A stretch of 64,000 bases of DNA from an uncultured Actinomycetes bacterium (lineage in GTDB: Bacteria > Actinomycetota > Acidimicrobiia > Acidimicrobiales > RAAP-2), in assembly GCA_903924205.1 (NCBI GenBank), contig CAIYAP010000002.1, positions 1-64,000 of the forward strand, in the 5' to 3' direction. The notes beneath the pieces are model-generated. The model had not been told where the DNA came from. It ran no database searches and saw nothing but the letters and a program-made list of their open reading frames with translations. A program made the position numbers and the translations under genes. Positions 27,013 through 35,567 of the stretch are shown piece by piece; within the stretch, counting starts at the first letter, position 1, and each line of letters begins with the position of its first letter.

Positions 27013-27213
27013 CTAGTTCTCGGTGCGGTAACGCGCGGCATCCGCGTCAGAGACGTCCTTGGCCTCTTCGGGAACCATGACCGGGATCCCGCCACTGACG
27101 TCATAGGCAACCTGACGACGGGGGTTAAAGAGCACGCTCTCGCTCTCGATATAGACCAAGGGCCCTCGGTCCACGGGGTCAACTAACACGGATAAAACAA
27201 AGGGATCAACCAT
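27013..27213 (-). CDS. Trm112-like (UPF0434) protein lacking its cysteines
   Basis: A 66-residue protein. The shape LSVLVDPVDRGPLVY...YDVSGGIPVMVPEEA matches the Trm112/UPF0434 family, in which CPxCKGPL and a second CxxC usually bind zinc. Here no cysteine is left; Asp and Pro stand in their place. The ATG at 27213 has GGAGG 6 bases upstream, inside the end of manB, and starts one base before that stop region. The pairing with phosphomannomutase is known in other actinobacteria. The partner or role is unknown. Confidence 0.8.
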   Translation of the reverse strand: MVDPFVLSVLVDPVDRGPLVYIESESVLFNPRRQVAYDVSGGIPVMVPEEAKDVSDADAARYRTEN

Positions 27214-27214
27214 C

Positions 27215-28570
27215 TCAGGCCTCCTGGAGTGATGCGACGAGAGCCAAAACCTCAGCCACATGAACGTCGACGTCGGCCGCGCTGGGCGCCTCCACGTTGA
27301 GGCGGAGTAAGGGTTCGGTGTTGCTGGGACGCAAGTTAAACCACCACGAACCGTGATCGACGGTGAGGCCATCGAGCAGGTCGACAGCGGCGCCTTGTGC
27401 CGTCATGAGCTCGGCCACCTGGGCGACCGTGGCCGCAGGGCTGGCGACTTCCGTATTGATTTCGCCGGAGGCCTGGTACGTCTGGTAGGGGCGCACCAGC
27501 TCAGATAGCGGCACGGATGCCTCCGACAGCAGTTGCAGCACAATCATGGCGGTGATGATGCCCGAGTCGGCTCGGTAGTTCTCTCGGTAGTAGTAGTGAC
27601 CAGAGTGCTCGCCGCCGAAGATTGCCCCCGTCTCGGCCATGACCTGCTTGATGTAACTGTGACCCACGCGGGTACGCACGCCCACGCCTCCGGCACGGGC
27701 GATGGTCTCTGGTACGGCCTTCGAGCAAATCAAGTTGTAGAGCACCGTGGCGCCAGGGTGACGTTGCAGGAGTGCATCGGCCACCATCGCGGTCGTCACC
27801 GATCCGCTGACGGGCTGCGCCTTTTCGTCAATAAAGAACACGCGATCGGCGTCACCGTCAAAGGCGAGGCCGATGTCGGCACCGATCTCGAGAACTCGTG
27901 CCTGAAGGTCTCGCAGGTTCTCCGGCTGGATCGGGTCCGCAGGGTGATTCGGGAAGGTGCCGTCCAGCTCGGGGTACAGCACGTCAAGATCGAAAGGCAG
28001 GCCCGCAAATACCAGAGGGGCGACGAGGCCACCCATGCCGTTAGCGGTGTCGGCCGCCACTTTCAGCGGACGCAGGCTGGCAAGATTGACGAAGGAGTGA
28101 ACGTGCGCGACCCACTCAGGGAGCAGGTTGCGCTCGCTGAATTCGCCCGATCCGCCGGTGGCCGGCGCCTCGAGATATTCCGCAGTCCACGCTTCGATTT
28201 GCGGAAGGCCCGACTCCACGCCAATGGGCTTGGCGCCCGCCAGGCACATCTTGATCCCGTTGTACTGGGCGGGATTATGCGACGCGGTGAACATCGCGCC
28301 CGGGGCATTCAAAAAACCTGAGGCGAAATAGAGAAAGTCGGTCGAGGCCATGCCGAGGTCGGTGACGTTGACGCCCACCGCGCGAGCGCCCTCGGCGAAA
28401 GCAGCTACCAGCGAGTCACCAGAGGGGCGCATATCGCGAGCAATCACAATGCCCTCCGTGGCGACGAAACGGCCAAAAGCCGACCCGATAGCGCGAGCGA
28501 GTTCTTCGTTGATCTGATCCGGGTAGGTACCGCGGATGTCGTACGCCTTGAAAATCGGGGGAACGGGCAT
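27215..28570 (-). CDS. manB: Phosphomannomutase/phosphoglucomutase
   Basis: A 451-residue alpha-D-phosphohexomutase that interconverts hexose-6- and hexose-1-phosphates for GDP-mannose or UDP-glucose synthesis. The four domain signatures are present: FKAYDIRG at the start, the phosphoserine loop FTASHNP near residue 96, the metal loop FDGDADR near 242, the sugar loop GEHSGHYYYREN near 322, and the C-terminal phosphate loop RPSNTEPLLRLNVE. TAAACT stands 8 bases before the ATG. It leads an operon with the Trm112-like and four-helix genes and is divergent from cysC. Confidence 0.94.
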   Translation of the reverse strand: MPVPPIFKAYDIRGTYPDQINEELARAIGSAFGRFVATEGIVIARDMRPSGDSLVAAFAEGARAVGVNVTDLGMASTDFLYFASGFLNAPGAMFTASHNPAQYNGIKMCLAGAKPIGVESGLPQIEAWTAEYLEAPATGGSGEFSERNLLPEWVAHVHSFVNLASLRPLKVAADTANGMGGLVAPLVFAGLPFDLDVLYPELDGTFPNHPADPIQPENLRDLQARVLEIGADIGLAFDGDADRVFFIDEKAQPVSGSVTTAMVADALLQRHPGATVLYNLICSKAVPETIARAGGVGVRTRVGHSYIKQVMAETGAIFGGEHSGHYYYRENYRADSGIITAMIVLQLLSEASVPLSELVRPYQTYQASGEINTEVASPAATVAQVAELMTAQGAAVDLLDGLTVDHGSWWFNLRPSNTEPLLRLNVEAPSAADVDVHVAEVLALVASLQEA

Positions 28571-28648
28571 GGATAGCGAGTTTACCCCTCCCCCGCCAGC
28601 CTCCCGGGGGCCACGCGCCCGCGCGAGAGCGAACTACAGTAAAACGCC

Positions 28649-29167
28649 ATGCCCCGCTCCACCACCGTCTGGCTCACCGGTCTGTCCGGATCAGGCAAAA
28701 CCACCTCGGCCTACGCCCTGCGCGACCTCCTGGTGGCCCAGGGCCGCAGCGTCGTGGTCTTTGACGGCGATGACCTGCGCGGCGGTCTCTCCGCCGGCTT
28801 GGGCTTCTCGGACGTCGATCGTGATGAAAATGTTCGCCGCGCGGGTGAAGTGGCCTTACTGCTGGCCGACCAAGTCGACGTGGTCATTGTGGCGTTGATT
28901 AGTCCGCGTGTCCATGCCCGCCGCGCGGTGCGTGCGCGCCACGAGGAGTTGGCGGTCGCTTTTCGCGAGGTCTACATCGCCACTCCCCTGACGGTGTGTG
29001 AGTCGCGCGACCCGAAGAATCTCTATCGCGAGGCGCGGTCTGGAACTCGCACGCTCATGACCGGCTTAACGTCGCCTTACGACGTGCCCGAGTCCGCGGA
29101 GATCACGGTGTCCACCGAAACATTGACGCCTATCGAGATCGCCGAACTGATCTCCGCCTCGCTGTAA
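28649..29167 (+). CDS. cysC: Adenylylsulfate (APS) kinase
   Basis: A 172-residue kinase making PAPS from APS and ATP. Walker A is GLSGSGKT (11-18). Then follow FDGDDLRGGLSAGLGFSDVDRDENVRR, the family's substrate segment, VALISPRVHARRAVR, and the C-terminal TGLTSPYDVP. It is not fused to CysN or to ATP sulfurylase, neither of which is in the window. It could supply the sulfotransferase at 5953-6837. TACAGT precedes the ATG by 8 bases. Its last 91 bases overlap the 3' end of the convergent membrane-protein gene. Confidence 0.93.
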   Translation: MPRSTTVWLTGLSGSGKTTSAYALRDLLVAQGRSVVVFDGDDLRGGLSAGLGFSDVDRDENVRRAGEVALLLADQVDVVIVALISPRVHARRAVRARHEELAVAFREVYIATPLTVCESRDPKNLYREARSGTRTLMTGLTSPYDVPESAEITVSTETLTPIEIAELISASL

Positions 29168-31548
29168 CGACGCGGCCGGCGCCACCACCGGCGCCGCCAT
29201 AACGCCACTGCGGCGGCGACCGCGGTGAAGTCAGTAATGACGTTGCCCCACCAGCCCCAGGACGTATTGCCGTAGGTCAAGGTCACGTGACGGCTCGTCG
29301 GCACCACCACCATGAGGTTGGGACTGACGCGATAGGGGCCCGTCGCGCCACTCACGTGCCAATTCGGGAAGTAGGAGATCTTCACCTCAATAGGCGTGCC
29401 GAGACGAGAGACGTCGAAGCTCACTGAGGTTGCCGTCGTCGCGAGATGAGACACCGTCGTCGCGGGCTCGTGCGCGAGGTGAGGCAAGGGCGCGCCCACG
29501 GCCGCGTGAGCCCACGAGGTCGGGCCACTTTCGGCGAGAAAATGGGTCCAGGCGGCCGGGTTTTGCCACCACGCCACATTGGCGTTCAGCCAGCCCACTC
29601 GCGATGACGTCCCGATGACGATGGGGGCAAAGGCGAGGGGCTCCACTAACGACGAGCGCTGAATGAGATACACGTGCCAGGTGACTTCGTTCATCGTGGG
29701 CAAGGTGTCGATGAGGCGAAGGTTGGCGTTGGCATTGGCGGCCGCCACGACGGCTGGCTGATACGCCAGGTAGTAGCGGACCCCGAGCATCTGCAAATGT
29801 TCAATGCCCATGGCCATGTTGAGGCCCCCGTAGGGCAGACCCACCATGGGGTTAGACGGTGACTGACTGAGCTCGCTTTGATCTAAGAAGTGATACGGGG
29901 TGGTCGCGGAGGACTCGAAGTAGAGACCTTCCATGGAGCCGATGCAGTCGTGGGTGAAATAGGGCAACGCCATGAGGGCCATGGTGGTGCCGAAGCGATT
30001 TTGGTCACTGTTGTACTCCCACATCGCGCGACCGCAGCCATAGCGAGTGGCGAGGGCCCGCATCTGAGTGCTGAGGACGTGCAGTTCTCCCCACCCCGAC
30101 TTCGCTTCGTAACCCGCGTAGTTATACGCCGTCCAGTTCGCCACTTCGTTGCCGCTGACATTGACGCCCGTCGCGGTGGCGACCGGCGCAATGAGTGGTG
30201 GGACCACCATCGCGACGAGCGCGCCGGCGACGATGGTGCAGGCTGCCAGCGCCCGCGTTGCCTCATCGGCGAAGCGGCCCATGGTGAGTGCGACGACGAC
30301 AATGAGAACCATGAGTGCGGCGGTAGGAAAGAGCCACACGCGCCACACGGCAATCGGCCCCGTGATCCAGCGAGCAATGAGGATGCCGCCCACCAGTACG
30401 AGGAGGGGCCACACCCCACGAGCGAGGCGTGGGGTGAGCCACTGCACCGTCACCCCACACAACCACGCGGCGCTGAGATAAATCGAGATGAACCAGAAGG
30501 GGACGAGCCGCTCATTCCAAATGATGCTCTGAGGGTCGGCGATATAGGCGATGAGCGACAAGGTGGCGGTCGACGTCAAGAAGATGCCCAGACGGTCGGA
30601 GCGAGCGAAGGCGACGAAGAGGGCGATGCCCGCTATCACGATGACGGCACGGTCACCGCCGGCGACCACCGAGCCAGCGGAGTTCACGTACCACCAGCCC
30701 ATGTGCTGGAAGATGCCGTAGAAAGTGGCAACGGAGTTGTTCACATAGCCCATGGAGTTCGTGTACCGCTGTGTCGAGATGAAGGGCAGCAACCACCAGG
30801 CCACCCAGCCGAACGAGAGCACGCCGGCTCCCATCAATCGATACATCCGCCGACGTCGACTGCGGCGACGTTCGCTACTGCCCGGGAGCTCGGTGACGTA
30901 GACCACGGCGATAGCGAGAACGGCAAAGAAGAAGGGCAACACGTGGCTGAGAAGGGTCGCGGCCATCGCCAGGCTGGTGAGCCACTTGCCTCGCCCCGTG
31001 CGCATGAGACGAGTCGCGAGACCAATGGACAGAAGGGCGAAAGACAGGCTCAGCGAAAAGGCGTATTCGCCCGCCATGCTCGAAAAGAGGTTGCCCCCGT
31101 CAATGGTGAAGGAGGCGTCGAGCAAAAAGGGCAGCGTGCCGGCCGCCAATGCGGCGGGAATGGGGCGAGCCGCCCCCATGAGGCGACCCATGGCGTACGC
31201 ACACCACGGCATCAATAACGAGCCCGCCGCCGTCGCCCACTTGAAGGCCACGGTGAACGGAATCACGTGCGCGAGGTAGGCCGCAAAGAGATCGGGGATG
31301 ACGAAATAGAAGTTGTACAGCGGCATACCCGCAAACCATCCCGGATACCAGGTGTTCCACGTCAATCCGGCACCCAGGTGGTGATAGAGGTACGACGCCG
31401 AGACAATGTGTGCGCCCATGTCGCCACCCGTCGTCGTCGTCGTCGACACCAAGAGGTTCGGATGAAGGACCCATAACACGATGTAGGTGGCCACGACGAG
31501 CACCACGGCGTCGGCCCACGCACCCGGACTCAGTCGGCGACGAGCCAT
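29077..31548 (-). CDS. Large polytopic membrane protein, PTPS-related/GT-C-like
   Basis: An 823-residue protein with about eleven to thirteen predicted helices and a large external C-terminal part. The first loop, GGDMGAHIVSASYLYHHL, and WYPGWFAGMPLYNFYFVIPDL recall actinobacterial proteins annotated as 6-pyruvoyl-tetrahydropterin-synthase-related membrane proteins, which look like GT-C glycosyltransferases. The ATG at 31548 shares one base with the upstream stop (TAATG). The C-terminal ~30 codons lie opposite the end of cysC, an unusually deep convergent overlap. The donor and acceptor are unknown. Confidence 0.7.
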   Translation of the reverse strand: MARRRLSPGAWADAVVLVVATYIVLWVLHPNLLVSTTTTTGGDMGAHIVSASYLYHHLGAGLTWNTWYPGWFAGMPLYNFYFVIPDLFAAYLAHVIPFTVAFKWATAAGSLLMPWCAYAMGRLMGAARPIPAALAAGTLPFLLDASFTIDGGNLFSSMAGEYAFSLSLSFALLSIGLATRLMRTGRGKWLTSLAMAATLLSHVLPFFFAVLAIAVVYVTELPGSSERRRSRRRRMYRLMGAGVLSFGWVAWWLLPFISTQRYTNSMGYVNNSVATFYGIFQHMGWWYVNSAGSVVAGGDRAVIVIAGIALFVAFARSDRLGIFLTSTATLSLIAYIADPQSIIWNERLVPFWFISIYLSAAWLCGVTVQWLTPRLARGVWPLLVLVGGILIARWITGPIAVWRVWLFPTAALMVLIVVVALTMGRFADEATRALAACTIVAGALVAMVVPPLIAPVATATGVNVSGNEVANWTAYNYAGYEAKSGWGELHVLSTQMRALATRYGCGRAMWEYNSDQNRFGTTMALMALPYFTHDCIGSMEGLYFESSATTPYHFLDQSELSQSPSNPMVGLPYGGLNMAMGIEHLQMLGVRYYLAYQPAVVAAANANANLRLIDTLPTMNEVTWHVYLIQRSSLVEPLAFAPIVIGTSSRVGWLNANVAWWQNPAAWTHFLAESGPTSWAHAAVGAPLPHLAHEPATTVSHLATTATSVSFDVSRLGTPIEVKISYFPNWHVSGATGPYRVSPNLMVVVPTSRHVTLTYGNTSWGWWGNVITDFTAVAAAVALWRRRWWRRPRRYSEAEISSAISIGVNVSVDTVISADSGTS

Positions 31549-32270
31549 TAGTGGTGCGCCTTCGACACGACGTACGCCACGAGGGCAATGCCATTGAATC
31601 CGGCGTGCACTAGGACGGATGGCCACAGACGATCGGTGATCAATCGCAGTACCGCGAGGAGGCAGCCCACGAGAAACAATCCCGCGAATTGGCGCAGCTC
31701 AAAGTGCGTGCCCGCGAAGATGGCGGAACTAATGAGTACCGCCGCGACGCGACCAAGTCGGCTGTCGGGCAGGGCGCGAAGCAGACCGCCAAAGATGGCC
31801 CAGCGAAAGAGCAATTCCTCGAATAGTGGTGCCCCGACGATGGTGACGGCGGCAATGACGAGTGTGTGAATGACTGAGGCAGATCCCATGACCTTGACCA
31901 CGGGGCCATTCAGGTCGTGAAGGTGAAAGGGGAGGTACAGAATTCCGACCACAATTTGGGCGACCACTCCCACCCAGAGGAAGGCCAGATCGGACCATCG
32001 CCACGCCCACGCACCCACCGAAAAGATGCCACGTCGATAGGCCACCGCGAACCCGAGGGAAAATCCCGCCCAGATGCCTATTTCGGTGGCAACCGTAAAC
32101 CACGCGGGCCACTGGCCCGTCGCCGAGGGAGCACCGCCGGCAACGGCGCTCGCCAACGCACCGGTGAGGACGGCCACCACTTGGCCCAGCACGATGGCAC
32201 CCAGGGCAATGGCAACAATCACCAGTCCCCCACGGCGCGACTGGTGGGGCGCCACCCTCGTCTCTGACAT
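31548..32270 (-). CDS. CPBP-family intramembrane metalloprotease (CAAX-like)
   Basis: A 240-residue membrane protein with about seven helices. The family motifs are visible: FEELLFRW with Glu151, Glu152 and Arg156, FAGTHF with His189, and a final HAGFN. Members include CAAX prenyl endopeptidases and bacteriocin-immunity-like proteins; the substrate here cannot be told. TAGCCT stands 7 bases before the ATG. It is translationally coupled to the following membrane protein and divergent from ftsH. Confidence 0.85.
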   Translation of the reverse strand: MSETRVAPHQSRRGGLVIVAIALGAIVLGQVVAVLTGALASAVAGGAPSATGQWPAWFTVATEIGIWAGFSLGFAVAYRRGIFSVGAWAWRWSDLAFLWVGVVAQIVVGILYLPFHLHDLNGPVVKVMGSASVIHTLVIAAVTIVGAPLFEELLFRWAIFGGLLRALPDSRLGRVAAVLISSAIFAGTHFELRQFAGLFLVGCLLAVLRLITDRLWPSVLVHAGFNGIALVAYVVSKAHH

Positions 32271-32342
32271 GGATATAAGGCTAACGCCCTATCGATAACC
32301 CGACGGAATTGGTGCCACAGCCACCCCCTAGGCTGTTAGCCA

Positions 32343-34322
32343 ATGAGTGCTGCACCTAATAAAGACCCCCAAAAGACCAATCGCCCCTCGACCGGGCCCG
32401 TGAGTCCGGAGCAGCGTCGGCGATTTATGACCATCGGCATTATCGCCGTGGCGATAGGAATCTTCCTGATTCCCAACCTCCTGCACACGGGCAAGGTGAA
32501 GCCGATTTCCTACAGCACCTTCCTGGCGGACGCCAAGAGTCACCACGTCGCGACGGCCACCATCTCGAACGCCTCGGGCATCATCACCGGCACCTTGTCG
32601 GATGGCACGCAGTACAGCGCGACCGGACCGAGTCCCGTTATTGCCAGTGACGTCGAAAAATTGCGTGCCGAGGGTATCAACGTTCAGTTCTCGAACCCGT
32701 CGAGCTTTTCCACCACCTGGCTCCCCTACATCATCTACATCGTGATCTTCCTCGGTATTGGGCTGTTCATCACCCGCATGGGGCGCAGCCAGATGAGCGG
32801 CATGATGTCGATCTCTCGCTCTAAGGCGAAGTCCTTTGACCTCGATAAGCCCACCACCACCTTTAAGGATGTGGCGGGCTACAACGGCGTCAAGATGGAA
32901 ATTAACGAAGTCGTGGAGTTCCTCAAGACCCCCGCTCGCTACAAGGACATTGGCGCCAAGATTCCCAAGGGCGTGTTGCTCGTGGGTCCCCCGGGCACCG
33001 GTAAGACGCTGATTGCTCGAGCGGTCGCCGGTGAAGCGGGTGTCCCCTTCTTCTCCGTGTCCGGTTCTGACTTCATGGAGATGTTCGTGGGTGTCGGCGC
33101 GGGTCGCGTTCGCGACCTCTTCCAGACGGCTCGCAAGCAAGCCCCCGCCATCATCTTCATCGACGAAATCGATTCCATCGGCCGCAAGCGCGGTGCCGGT
33201 CTCGGCGGCGGGCACGACGAGCGAGAGCAAACGCTAAACCAGCTCCTCAGCGAAATGGACGGCTTCGACCCGACGGAGGGCATCGTCCTCATCGCCGCGA
33301 CCAACCGCCCCGATGTTCTTGACCCCGCCCTGCTACGTCCGGGGCGATTCGACCGCCAAATTGTGGTTCCCCTGCCGGACTTTGATGAGCGCCTTCCCAT
33401 CTTGACAGTGCACGCCACGAACAAGCGGCTGTCACCGGACGTCGACCTCGAAATCGTCGCACGCGGCACGCCGGGCATGAGCGGTGCCGACCTTGCCAAT
33501 TTGGTTAACGAGGCGGCCCTGCACGCTGTTCGTCGCGGGGCCCTCGAGATTCACATGGTGGACTTCGAGAATGCACGCGACCGTGTGCTCATGGGCCAAC
33601 AGCGCGAGACCACCGTGCTTCGCGACGACGAGCGCCAGCGAATTGCGTATCACGAAGGTGGTCACGCCCTCTTGGCCTACGTCCTCGATAAGGCCGACCC
33701 GCTGCACAAAATCACCATCATTCCTCGCGGCATGGCCCTCGGCGTGACGATGACCTTGCCGGAAGAAGACCGCCACATCTACTCGCGCGAGCACATCGAA
33801 GACTCCATCTGTATGCGCATGGGTGGCCGTGTCGCCGAACTCCTCGTCTACGGCGACTTGTCGACCGGAGCTTCCGACGACTTGCAGCGAAACACCGAAT
33901 TAGCCCGCCGCATGGTTCGCGAGTGGGGTATGTCAAAAGAAGTGGGCCCGATGGCCTGGGGCGCGCAGGGACAGGTATTCCTGGGCGAGGACCTCATGCA
34001 CACCCGTGACTACTCCGATCAGACGGCCCATCTCATCGACCAAGAGGTGGAGCGCATTTTGCGCGACCAGGAGTCACGGGCGATCGAAGTGTTGACCCAA
34101 CATCGTCGCGGACTTGACGCCATCGCGCGCACCTTGCTCGAAAGCGAGACCATCGACGGCGAAGAAGCCGCTCGGCTCATTGATGAGGCCTGGGGCGAGC
34201 CGGTTCACCCGGCGGGCACTAAGACGGTGCGCTCGCTTCACCTCGCCGAGGGCAAAGACAGCGCCACGGGCGTTGCCGATGGCACCACCGGCTGGGCGCC
34301 TCCGACCTTACCGACCGTCTAG
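32343..34322 (+). CDS. ftsH: ATP-dependent zinc metalloprotease FtsH
   Basis: A 659-residue membrane AAA+ protease. Two helices (about 28-47 and 118-142) flank a periplasm-side domain. Then come Walker A (GPPGTGKT), Walker B (IIFIDEID), the second region of homology ([20 protein letters not shown]) and the zinc site HEGGH near residue 437, with the third ligand in GASDDL. It degrades membrane and regulatory proteins. Length is typical. TAGGCT precedes the ATG by 8 bases. The 3' end overlaps the convergent DUF5719 gene by 15 bases. Confidence 0.97.
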   Translation: MSAAPNKDPQKTNRPSTGPVSPEQRRRFMTIGIIAVAIGIFLIPNLLHTGKVKPISYSTFLADAKSHHVATATISNASGIITGTLSDGTQYSATGPSPVIASDVEKLRAEGINVQFSNPSSFSTTWLPYIIYIVIFLGIGLFITRMGRSQMSGMMSISRSKAKSFDLDKPTTTFKDVAGYNGVKMEINEVVEFLKTPARYKDIGAKIPKGVLLVGPPGTGKTLIARAVAGEAGVPFFSVSGSDFMEMFVGVGAGRVRDLFQTARKQAPAIIFIDEIDSIGRKRGAGLGGGHDEREQTLNQLLSEMDGFDPTEGIVLIAATNRPDVLDPALLRPGRFDRQIVVPLPDFDERLPILTVHATNKRLSPDVDLEIVARGTPGMSGADLANLVNEAALHAVRRGALEIHMVDFENARDRVLMGQQRETTVLRDDERQRIAYHEGGHALLAYVLDKADPLHKITIIPRGMALGVTMTLPEEDRHIYSREHIEDSICMRMGGRVAELLVYGDLSTGASDDLQRNTELARRMVREWGMSKEVGPMAWGAQGQVFLGEDLMHTRDYSDQTAHLIDQEVERILRDQESRAIEVLTQHRRGLDAIARTLLESETIDGEEAARLIDEAWGEPVHPAGTKTVRSLHLAEGKDSATGVADGTTGWAPPTLPTV

Positions 34323-35567
34323 CGCCACTTCCGCCGTGGCCACGCCCGTGGCGTAAAAGACGGCGATGGGTTGACGGCTCGTGAGCGTGGCAGAACCTGC
34401 TCCCGTCATCGTGCGAACGCGATAGCGAGACGCCGGGCCACTCACGCTGAGCTCAGCACCGCCGAACGCGTGAGCGGTCACCGAACCGCCACCGATGATT
34501 TGCACGACACCCGAAGGGTGACCCGCCGCGTTGAGGATCAGGTGTGTTCCGCTCGTTAATGGCGTTCCTGAACTGGCGACGAGAGACATCGCGGATATTC
34601 CATCACGCAAGGTGGCGGCAATAGCTCCGCTGGCGTGCATCTCGATGGCGGCGATGCCGACGCTCGGTACACCCGTGCTCGGAATCACGCGTAGAGAAAA
34701 AGCGGAATGCGGATACGCCGTCATCGTGACGGGTGCAATCCGATAGTCGGTCATCAGCACCGTGGCCGACACCGACACCACTTGATCGCTGGGATTGAAA
34801 CCATTGATAGTGGCAATGCCCGACGTGGGCACATTGCCCCAGGCGAGATCACGAGACAGCGCTCCCCCGAGCAGGATGCCCCGCAGCGAACCTCCGGGCG
34901 TTCCTTCGATGAGGCGAGCAACGACGCGACCCGACGCGACCTGGACCTTGAGAGCAGCATTTGCTTCACCGACAATTTGCGACGAGATATTAATGGCCAC
35001 GCTGCGGCCGCCGGCAATCGTCACACCCTGATCAGCACCGGGCGTCAGCACGCCCGACGCGGTGAATGCGGTCACTGACACCACCGCCGACGTCGCCGCC
35101 GGATTCGCCAGAATCAAGGTGGCGGATTGGTGCGCCAGCGTCGAGAGGCCCGACACCCACCAATTCCTCTCGCCAGTGTGAGAGCACGGTGAGAGTTGTC
35201 CTCCGCCGTAGAGCGCGCCGCTGACTCCCCCGCCGTAGACGTCCGCGCGGAAAGTCGTCATCGTGCTCGTCGCCGGCAGCGTCTCCATCACGCTGTGCGT
35301 GGCACGGAGGTGTCGCGTGCGCTGCGTCGTGGTCCCATCCAACGAAGTGGCCATCGTGCGTTCGCTGCGCGCCAGATTGACCACGCGAAGGGTGGTGACA
35401 TCATTGCCCAGGTGCTGCGACACCCCCGGACAGGTGAGCGCGCTCACCGTCGAGGCGTCAAAACTGTTCGGTGTCGCGGGACCGCTTGCCACGTGATGAC
35501 TCATCGAGACGGTCACCGCGGCGGCCAGAGTGACCCCGGCAGCAATCAGGACTCGAGCGCTCTTCAT
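34308..35567 (-). CDS. DUF5719-like secreted protein
   Basis: A 419-residue protein with an N-terminal signal peptide or anchor (MKSARVLIAAGVTLAAAVTVS) and a repeating beta-rich body of Ig-like character. It ends in [20 protein letters not shown]. Its ATG overlaps the stop of the GT2-membrane fusion gene (ATGA), an association common to DUF5719 proteins in actinobacteria, so they probably act together at the cell envelope. No enzymatic motif is visible. Confidence 0.75.
   Translation of the reverse strand: MKSARVLIAAGVTLAAAVTVSMSHHVASGPATPNSFDASTVSALTCPGVSQHLGNDVTTLRVVNLARSERTMATSLDGTTTQRTRHLRATHSVMETLPATSTMTTFRADVYGGGVSGALYGGGQLSPCSHTGERNWWVSGLSTLAHQSATLILANPAATSAVVSVTAFTASGVLTPGADQGVTIAGGRSVAINISSQIVGEANAALKVQVASGRVVARLIEGTPGGSLRGILLGGALSRDLAWGNVPTSGIATINGFNPSDQVVSVSATVLMTDYRIAPVTMTAYPHSAFSLRVIPSTGVPSVGIAAIEMHASGAIAATLRDGISAMSLVASSGTPLTSGTHLILNAAGHPSGVVQIIGGGSVTAHAFGGAELSVSGPASRYRVRTMTGAGSATLTSRQPIAVFYATGVATAEVALDGR

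Noticed and set aside
29890-31218. Long plus-strand open frame of more than 440 codons
   Set aside because: It lies antisense to the membrane-protein gene, has low-complexity His/Glu/Arg-rich translation, and is a by-product of high-GC codon use.
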